From assembly GCA_946481205.1 (NCBI GenBank), contig CAMLNB010000109.1:1-11355 (forward strand): 11,355 bases of DNA, written 5' to 3'. Every line of letters starts with the position of its first letter. Position 1 is the first letter of the stretch. The notes beneath the pieces are model-generated. The model did no database searches, was not told the origin of the DNA, and worked only from the letters and a program-made list of their open reading frames with translations. The translations under genes and the position numbers were made by a program. The stretch is from an uncultured Kangiella sp. Its GTDB lineage: Bacteria > Pseudomonadota > Gammaproteobacteria > Enterobacterales > DSM-103792. Shown piece after piece: positions 7,031-11,355 of the stretch.

Positions 7031-7681
7031 ATGTTTGGATTGTTGAACGCCACCAGCGCTGACAAAGTCGTGGTACCTCTGGCCGCCGTTTGCCAAGCAG
7101 CACGGCTGGTCAATGAAGTCGCCCATTCAGGCAAACTCGATTACGAACAGCTCGATCCCTTGCTGGAAAGCGTGCTGATGCTGAACGCCCCAGACGTCAA
7201 CAGTATTTATGGCGGCATCGAGCGGCTGCGCCCCGGTTTGCTGACGCTCTGCGATCAACTGAATCTGCAAACCGCCAAGCGCGATCTGCAAATCGGCCGC
7301 TATGTTGCCAACCTCGTGCAGCTGGAGCGCTTTCTGCACCGCAATCCGGCGATGCAAGAAACGATGTCGGTGCGGTTGCAGCAAGCCAGCCGTTTGCGCA
7401 CTCACCAACCGGATGATGATGACGCCCTGCTCGTCTCACTGGCCGGCATTTACTCCGACACCATCTCCACGCTGCCACAGCGCATTCAAGTCACTGGCGA
7501 GTCGCGCCATCTGCAAGCTCGCGACAATCAGTTCCGCATTCGCGCCCTGTTGCTTTGTGGCCTGCGCAGCGCCGTGCTGTGGCGTCAGCTTGGTGGCCGT
7601 CGCCGCCATTTCATGATCGGTCGTCGTACGTTGTTTGATGCGGCAAAACGCCTGCTGCGCAAACTCGATGGCCTGAACTAA
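7031..7681 (+). CDS. hflD: High-frequency lysogenization protein HflD homologue
   Basis: A 216-residue, mainly helical protein. It shows the HflD signature regions: LAAVCQAARLVNEVAHSG (17-34), IYGGIERLRPGLLTL (59-73), YSDTISTLPQRIQVTG (141-156), and the C-terminal IRALLLCGLRSAVLWRQLGG (170-189). Length matches E. coli HflD (about 213).

HflD is peripherally membrane-associated. In E. coli it binds the lambda CII activator and counters lysogeny; its normal cellular role is not settled. In many Gammaproteobacteria hflD lies between mnmA (tRNA 2-thiouridylase) and purB. Here neither is adjacent: csiV is upstream and a convergent VOC gene downstream. The start ATG has only a weak site (GTGAG, about 13 bases upstream), so translation may be modest or coupled to csiV. 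Confidence 0.92.
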   Translation: MFGLLNATSADKVVVPLAAVCQAARLVNEVAHSGKLDYEQLDPLLESVLMLNAPDVNSIYGGIERLRPGLLTLCDQLNLQTAKRDLQIGRYVANLVQLERFLHRNPAMQETMSVRLQQASRLRTHQPDDDDALLVSLAGIYSDTISTLPQRIQVTGESRHLQARDNQFRIRALLLCGLRSAVLWRQLGGRRRHFMIGRRTLFDAAKRLLRKLDGLN

Positions 7682-7689
7682 GCGGAATC

Positions 7690-7736
7690 GATGGCAGCAC
7701 GCAGCGGCTTATGTCGCGCTCGGGTCGTGCTGCATC
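7690..7736. repeat. Inverted repeat in the convergent hflD/VOC 3' region
   Basis: GCAGCACG (7694-7701) pairs with CGTGCTGC (7726-7733). GAT/ATC (7690-7692 and 7734-7736) extends the stem past one bulged G. The loop is 24 bases, and the right arm lies within the last codons of the VOC gene. There is no T-tract, so it is at best a weak or Rho-assisted transcription barrier for the two converging genes. Confidence 0.35.
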
Positions 7737-8095
7737 ATGCCGACGATGTTGCCCTCGGTATCCTTGATGTAAGTCAGCCAACCCACTCCGGGGATCGGCA
7801 TCTTCGGCACCACCACCGTTCCGCCCAGCGAACCGGCTTTTAGCGCCGCCGCATCGACATTCGGCACATCCACCGTGCAGACAAACGCTATAACAGCCGT
7901 ACCATCAATAGGGCCTTGCCGCCGAATCATGCCGCCATTGATGCCCGGCTGACTGTCTGGCCCGGTCGTGATCAGCCAGTACTCAGGCTCACCGGCGCCC
8001 CAGCGCGCAAACTGCCAGCCGAACAGCTGCTGATAGAACTGCGAGCAGCGCTCCGGCTGCTCGGCATGAATCTCGAAATGGATAACGCGCGACAT
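7709..8095 (-). CDS. VOC (glyoxalase/bleomycin-resistance fold) family protein
   Basis: A small 128-residue protein with one complete VOC module. It opens with MSRVIHFEIHAEQPERCSQF, continues with YQQLFGWQF and EYWLITTGPDSQPGINGG, and closes with IKDTEGNIVGMMQHDPSAT. These match the pattern of single-domain VOC proteins, which usually dimerise around a metal site. His and Glu at the ends of strands (HFEIH, TEGN) are compatible with metal binding.

Family members include lyases, dioxygenases and antibiotic-binding proteins, so the substrate cannot be assigned. The frame has an ATG five codons further up, but the strong Shine-Dalgarno AAGGAGG lies between the two ATGs, so 8095 is the real start. 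The gene is convergent with hflD and divergent from the M61-like gene. Confidence 0.85.
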   Translation of the reverse strand: MSRVIHFEIHAEQPERCSQFYQQLFGWQFARWGAGEPEYWLITTGPDSQPGINGGMIRRQGPIDGTAVIAFVCTVDVPNVDAAALKAGSLGGTVVVPKMPIPGVGWLTYIKDTEGNIVGMMQHDPSAT

Positions 8096-8097
8096 AA

Positions 8098-8106
8098 GTC
8101 CTCCTT
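8098..8106 (-). promoter_or_regulatory. Ribosome binding site deciding the VOC gene start
   Basis: On the minus strand this reads AAGGAGGAC, an almost ideal Shine-Dalgarno two to five bases before ATG 8095. Starting at the upstream ATG (8110) would place it inside the coding region as Gln-Gly-Gly, so that start is rejected. Confidence 0.8.
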
Positions 8107-8110
8107 GCAT

Positions 8111-8170
8111 TGTTCCAAGAGGCGTTGTTCTCAGAGTCGTTGTTTCCAGAGGCGTTATTCCCAGAGCTAC
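8111..8170. repeat. 15-bp tandem repeat, about 3.7 copies
   Basis: Four consecutive 15-base units: TGTTCCAAGAGGCGT (8111), TGTTCTCAGAGTCGT (8126), TGTTTCCAGAGGCGT (8141) and a diverged TATTCCCAGAGCTAC (8156). Units 1 and 3 differ at two positions and units 2 and 3 at three. Unit 4 keeps only the first 11 positions well. It lies in the 184-bp gap between the divergent VOC and M61-like genes, just upstream of the VOC ribosome site, where its transcript or promoter would be. No recognised repeat family. Confidence 0.75.
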
Positions 8171-8269
8171 GCTTGGTACCTCTGCGCCAAGTAAAGCAGA
8201 TCAGAAATTTCCCGCTGAGACTGAAACCGATTTCCGCACAACGGCGTCCCATAGCCCGTACGTTCATCC

Positions 8270-8273
8270 GGAG
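8270..8273 (+). promoter_or_regulatory. Ribosome binding site of the M61-like gene
   Basis: GGAG (within CCGGAG) lies 6 bases before ATG 8280 and supports the start that gives a complete signal peptide. I see no convincing -35/-10 pair between the tandem repeat and this site. Confidence 0.5.
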
Positions 8274-8279
8274 CCCTTC

Positions 8280-9782
8280 ATGTCCATCAACACCCCGCAT
8301 CAATTCTCCTGCGCTTTGTCATTGAGCTTGGCGCTGGGTTTCGCCCTAAGCCTGGCAAGCGCTCCGGCATCTGCCGCCAGCTACGACGGCCAAACCAATC
8401 ACTACACGCTGAGCATCAGCGACGACGCCAAGCTCGCCACGGTTGAAGCCAACCTCTGGTTGACCGGTGATTATCTGTCGATGTTCTCGGTGCAAGGTCT
8501 GCCGAATCTGAAGAATGGCCAAGCCGATCTGATCGAAAATCTGCAAGTCGTCGATGCACAAGGCAAAAAACTCAAATACAAGAATGAAGGCGAAGGGGAA
8601 TGGAAAACCGACGGTGATCAGCGCATCCGCATCAGTTACCAAGTCAAACTGCAGCACGACCAATACCAGTGGCCGGCCGGCATTGAAGAAGTGCTGTACC
8701 ACACCGACGAGGGCCTGATGGCTACCGGTTACAGCCTGTTGCTGGCCTCCGGTGAAAAAATGGAAGGACCGATTGAAGTGACGGTGGAGCTGCCGACAGG
8801 CTGGCATGCACGCACACCATGGCAACGCATCGGCGACAGCAACCGATTTGCTGTCGAAAACCGTCGCGAACTGCTGAACAACGCGCTGTTCTTTGGCACC
8901 GCGGCAACAGAGACCATCCAAGCCGGCGGCATTGATCTGACCCTGGTACTCGGCAAGCGTTTTGTCAGCGCCAAACCGCTGTTCACCGAATTGCTTAGCA
9001 AGCAGTTGCATAGCTATCAGCAACTCTTTGGCGCCGATCCGCAATCCAAGCGCTATCTGGTCATCGTCAATGAAGGCCTTGATGACGGTGGTGCGTTCTC
9101 GAACAGTTTCAGTCAGTTGATTGGCGAGGATGCCACCGAAACCAATCGCGTGATTTGGGGCTACATCATGGCGCACGAGCTGCTGCATTTCTGGAATGGT
9201 CTGTCGATGGTGCCTGCTGATACCCGCGAAGAATGGCTCAAGGAAGGTTTCACCGATTACCTGACCACGATGACCATGGCCCGCAACGGCATCGACAGCC
9301 AGGAGCAGCTGTTCCGCCGGCTGGAAAACATTCCACGTCGCTATCTGTTTGCTCGCTACGCCCACTCTCCCGACATGACCGTGCGTGGCGCGGGTGAAGA
9401 AAAGCAGAAGCATCGGCAGCTGGTTTACGGCGGCGGTGCCATCACCGCACTGGCGCTGGATATCGAGCTGCGCAAAGCCAGCAATGACAAAGTCACATTG
9501 GAGGCGCTGATGCGCTCGCTGTTCAGCGAGTTCAACCAGCCGAATAAGCGCTATGAGCTGGCCGATGTCATTCGTCACATCAAAACCCTGACCGGCAAGG
9601 ACATGACGGCCTTCTTTGCCCATGCCGTGGAAAGCAAGGAGCGCTTCGATTTCAAACCGTACTACAGCGAGTTCGGTTTGGATATCGACCACTTCTTTTA
9701 TGATGAGGTATATGTACGACCGGAGCAGCGGGCAAGCGAGCAACAGAAAGCCCGTTTCCAAACCAGTTTTGGCAAGCGCTGA
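8280..9782 (+). CDS. Secreted M61-like zinc metallopeptidase without PDZ domain
   Basis: A 500-residue exported protein. Residues 1-33 form a signal peptide (hydrophobic 11-27, ending ASA near 31-33). Residues 38-215 are beta-rich and resemble the M61 N-terminal domain (HYTLSISDD at 41-49). The catalytic domain has the zinc motif HELLH (299-303), followed by FWNG and then WLKEGFTDYL, giving the third ligand Glu322. The spacing HExxH-x18-E is that of the M1/M61 gluzincins. YGGGAITALALDIELR (383-398) matches the M61 helix after the active site.

Two oddities. The usual C-terminal PDZ domain is absent, since the protein ends soon after the helical domain. The GGLEH-type motif that contacts the substrate amino end appears as GGAFS (270-274), lacking the Glu. 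Aminopeptidase activity is therefore uncertain, though zinc-dependent peptidase activity is likely. It is probably periplasmic or extracellular. A strong terminator follows. Confidence 0.85.
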   Translation: MSINTPHQFSCALSLSLALGFALSLASAPASAASYDGQTNHYTLSISDDAKLATVEANLWLTGDYLSMFSVQGLPNLKNGQADLIENLQVVDAQGKKLKYKNEGEGEWKTDGDQRIRISYQVKLQHDQYQWPAGIEEVLYHTDEGLMATGYSLLLASGEKMEGPIEVTVELPTGWHARTPWQRIGDSNRFAVENRRELLNNALFFGTAATETIQAGGIDLTLVLGKRFVSAKPLFTELLSKQLHSYQQLFGADPQSKRYLVIVNEGLDDGGAFSNSFSQLIGEDATETNRVIWGYIMAHELLHFWNGLSMVPADTREEWLKEGFTDYLTTMTMARNGIDSQEQLFRRLENIPRRYLFARYAHSPDMTVRGAGEEKQKHRQLVYGGGAITALALDIELRKASNDKVTLEALMRSLFSEFNQPNKRYELADVIRHIKTLTGKDMTAFFAHAVESKERFDFKPYYSEFGLDIDHFFYDEVYVRPEQRASEQQKARFQTSFGKR

Positions 9783-9800
9783 TAAGCACACGCCGTGACG

Positions 9801-9832
9801 AACAAAACCGCGCCCAGGCGCGGTTTTGTTTT
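9801..9832 (+). terminator. Intrinsic terminator after the M61-like gene
   Basis: A perfect 13-14 bp GC-rich stem (AACAAAACCGCGCC at 9801-9814 and GGCGCGGTTTTGTT at 9817-9830) has a minimal CA centre, so the top pairs will open. It runs into TTTT (9829-9832). It begins 19 bases after the M61-like stop. The A-rich left arm could make it work on the minus strand too, but no minus-strand gene ends here. Confidence 0.9.
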
Positions 9833-9968
9833 ATCGCCAGCAATCACGGCCAACACTTGACCTTGGCGTCACTTTTGCGCAGGCTCAGTGGCTCACAATA
9901 GCGGTGCCGCGACTGACGCACCGCAACAGAACAGCCACCCGAAACGGATTTCCTGACGGAGTTGAGCC

Positions 9969-11297
9969 ATGCCCCACCGCTACACCACGCGTTTTGCATT
10001 GCCTGCCTTGCTAGCCAGCTTGTTGGCTGCGCCGAGTTTTGCCGCTGATTTCGGTTTGTCCAGCGCGACCGAAAATCAATGCAAAGCCGTCGAACCGAAA
10101 GTCATTGCCTGGCGTCGTGACATTCACCAAAACCCGGAACTGGGCAACCGCGAATTCAAAACCTCCGCCAAAGTTGCCGCGCATCTGAAGAAACTCGGCA
10201 TCAAGGTACAAACGGGTGTAGCGCATACCGGTGTGATCGGTTTATTGGAAGGCGGCAAACCCGGTCCGGTCGTCGCACTGCGTGCCGATATGGACGGCCT
10301 GCCGATCACCGAGCGCAATGATCTGCCGTTCAAATCCACCGCCAAAGGGGAATACAACGGTCAGGAAGTCGGCGTGATGCACGCCTGTGGCCACGACACC
10401 CACGTCGCGATTCTGATGGGCGTGGCCGAAGTGCTGGCCGCGCAAAAGAAAGACTTGGCCGGCACCGTCAAATTCATTTTCCAACCGGCTGAAGAAGGTG
10501 TGCCGAAAGGCGAAGAAGGCGGCGCCGAACTGATGGTCAAACAAGGCGTGCTCGACAACCCGAAGGTGGATGTCATTTACGCGCTGCATATCGACGCATC
10601 GATTGACGCCGGCAAGATCGGCTGGAAAGCCGGCTCCATTCACGCCGCCGTCGATGATCTGCGCATCGTGGTCAAAGGCAAAGGCTCGCACGGCGCTTAT
10701 CCGTGGTCCGGCGTCGACCCGATTGTCACCTCGGCGCAAATCATCAATGGACTGCAAACCGTTGTTTCGCGCTCGGTGCCGTTGACCGAAGGTGCTGCGG
10801 TGGTGACCATCGGCAAGATTCAGGGTGGCGTGCGCTCGAACATCATTCCGGAACAAGTCGAAATGCTCGGCACCGTTCGTACGCTCAATGATTCGGCCCG
10901 CAAGCTGGTGCACGAACGCATTCGGACAACTGCCGAAAACATCGCTGCCAGCATGGGCGCCACCGTCGAGATCAACCTGCCCTACTCCAGCCACTACCCG
11001 GTCAACAAGAACGATGCCGCTACCGTCGCCAAACTGTTACCGGTATTGAAGCAGGTTGCTGGTGAGAAAAATCTGATCGAAGAAATCGCCCAAACCGGTG
11101 CAGAAGATCATTCGTTCTTTGCCAACGAAGTGCCGAGTTTCTATATCTCGTTGGGTGGCAAGATTCCGGGCAAGGATCTGAAAGAGGTTGCCGATCACCA
11201 TACCCCGGGCTTTCATGTCGATGAAAGCGGGTTGATTCTCGGTGTGAGGGCGTTGACAGCAATGACCTTGGCGACGATGCAGCAATCATCTCCCTAG
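9969..11297 (+). CDS. Secreted M20D-family amidohydrolase (N-acyl amino acid / hippurate hydrolase type)
   Basis: A 442-residue metal-dependent amidohydrolase of the M20D (IAA-amino acid hydrolase, aminoacylase, hippuricase) group. Residues 1-25 form a signal peptide (LLAAPSFA), so it acts outside the cytoplasm. All five expected metal ligands are present: Cys140 and His142 in HACGHD, Glu176 in QPAEEG, His207 in YALHID and His411 in DHHTPGFH. Glu175 is the likely general base. The lid/dimerisation domain spans about 220-335 and contains GSHGAYPW (239-246).

It probably releases amino acids from N-acyl conjugates; the exact substrate cannot be read from sequence. ATG 9969 is preceded by ACGGAG with a 7-base gap. 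The 136 bases between the terminator and this start contain no clear promoter (TTGACC at 9857-9862 lacks a good -10). A further gene starts 7 bases after the stop. Confidence 0.93.
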   Translation: MPHRYTTRFALPALLASLLAAPSFAADFGLSSATENQCKAVEPKVIAWRRDIHQNPELGNREFKTSAKVAAHLKKLGIKVQTGVAHTGVIGLLEGGKPGPVVALRADMDGLPITERNDLPFKSTAKGEYNGQEVGVMHACGHDTHVAILMGVAEVLAAQKKDLAGTVKFIFQPAEEGVPKGEEGGAELMVKQGVLDNPKVDVIYALHIDASIDAGKIGWKAGSIHAAVDDLRIVVKGKGSHGAYPWSGVDPIVTSAQIINGLQTVVSRSVPLTEGAAVVTIGKIQGGVRSNIIPEQVEMLGTVRTLNDSARKLVHERIRTTAENIAASMGATVEINLPYSSHYPVNKNDAATVAKLLPVLKQVAGEKNLIEEIAQTGAEDHSFFANEVPSFYISLGGKIPGKDLKEVADHHTPGFHVDESGLILGVRALTAMTLATMQQSSP

Positions 11298-11304
11298 GGG
11301 TTAT

Positions 11305-11355
11305 ATGCAAGAATCAATTATTGAATGGTGGTATGAAGCCGAACCCAACGGAGAA
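11305..11355 (+). CDS. Partial CDS, N-terminal 17 codons, unknown
   Basis: An open frame starts at ATG 11305, seven bases after the amidohydrolase stop, and runs to the window end as MQESIIEWWYEAEPNGE. AGGGG (11296-11300), overlapping the previous stop codon, gives a Shine-Dalgarno with a 4-base gap. Tight spacing suggests translational coupling with the amidohydrolase. The Trp-Trp-Tyr start with acidic residues is faintly like GYF_2-type domains, but 17 residues are too few to name a family. Confidence 0.55.
   Translation, partial: MQESIIEWWYEAEPNGE

Noticed and set aside
8110..8325. A 71-codon plus-strand frame running through the 15-bp repeats
   Set aside because: It starts with TTG without a Shine-Dalgarno and overlaps the well-supported M61-like start. 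Its repetitive beginning comes from the tandem repeat.
8346..9791. A 481-codon open frame on the minus strand opposite the M61-like gene
   Set aside because: It is antisense to a gene with a clear signal peptide, zinc motif and terminator. No domain was recognised and it lacks a credible ribosome site.
9857..9899. Possible promoter for the amidohydrolase (TTGACC at 9857-9862; CACAAT at 9894-9899)
   Set aside because: The spacing between the two elements is 31 bp, far from 16-18 bp, and no better -10 fits TTGACC.

Overview
The window looks like an ordinary chromosomal segment of a gammaproteobacterium of moderately high GC. The evidence is the co-occurrence of csiV and hflD, two families essentially restricted to Gammaproteobacteria, together with an Mfd very close to the enterobacterial/pseudomonad form and a LysR regulator whose N-terminus is almost that of CysB. 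I see no phage, insertion sequence, CRISPR array, tRNA or rRNA. No stretch longer than about 200 bases lacks a gene.

Layout. Positions 72-2443 (minus strand) hold a soluble PAS/histidine-kinase-like protein with a receiver-like tail, preceded by a CysB-like LysR regulator. A divergent intergenic region (2444-2639) carries a 15-bp perfect palindrome on the regulator side and a consensus TATAAT box on the mfd side. On the plus strand follow mfd (transcription-repair coupling factor), csiV (periplasmic peptidoglycan-binding protein) and hflD (lysogenization regulator homologue). A small VOC-family (glyoxalase-fold) gene on the minus strand converges on hflD. Divergent from it, across a short 15-bp tandem repeat, is a secreted M61-like metallopeptidase ending at a strong intrinsic terminator (9801-9832). 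Next come a secreted M20D amidohydrolase and, 7 nt after its stop, the first 17 codons of another gene cut off by the window end.

How the genes fit together. mfd-csiV-hflD are housekeeping functions (DNA repair, cell wall, membrane-associated regulator) in one direction. The M61-like and M20D enzymes both carry signal peptides and probably act on peptides or acylated amino acids in the periplasm or outside the cell. They are separated by a terminator, so they are not obviously one operon.

I do not see a clear new multi-gene system. The points most worth a second look are: (1) the kinase-like protein, which keeps its His and glycine-rich boxes but lacks the N-box asparagines and the receiver aspartate; (2) the CysB-like regulator, in which all five residues known to hold the sulfate/inducer in CysB are changed or deleted; (3) the M61-like peptidase without a PDZ domain and without the usual GGLEH-type motif; (4) hflD sitting after csiV instead of between mnmA and purB; and (5) the tandem 15-bp repeat in the VOC/M61 divergent promoter region. 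All residue comparisons to E. coli proteins are from memory, not from a computed alignment.
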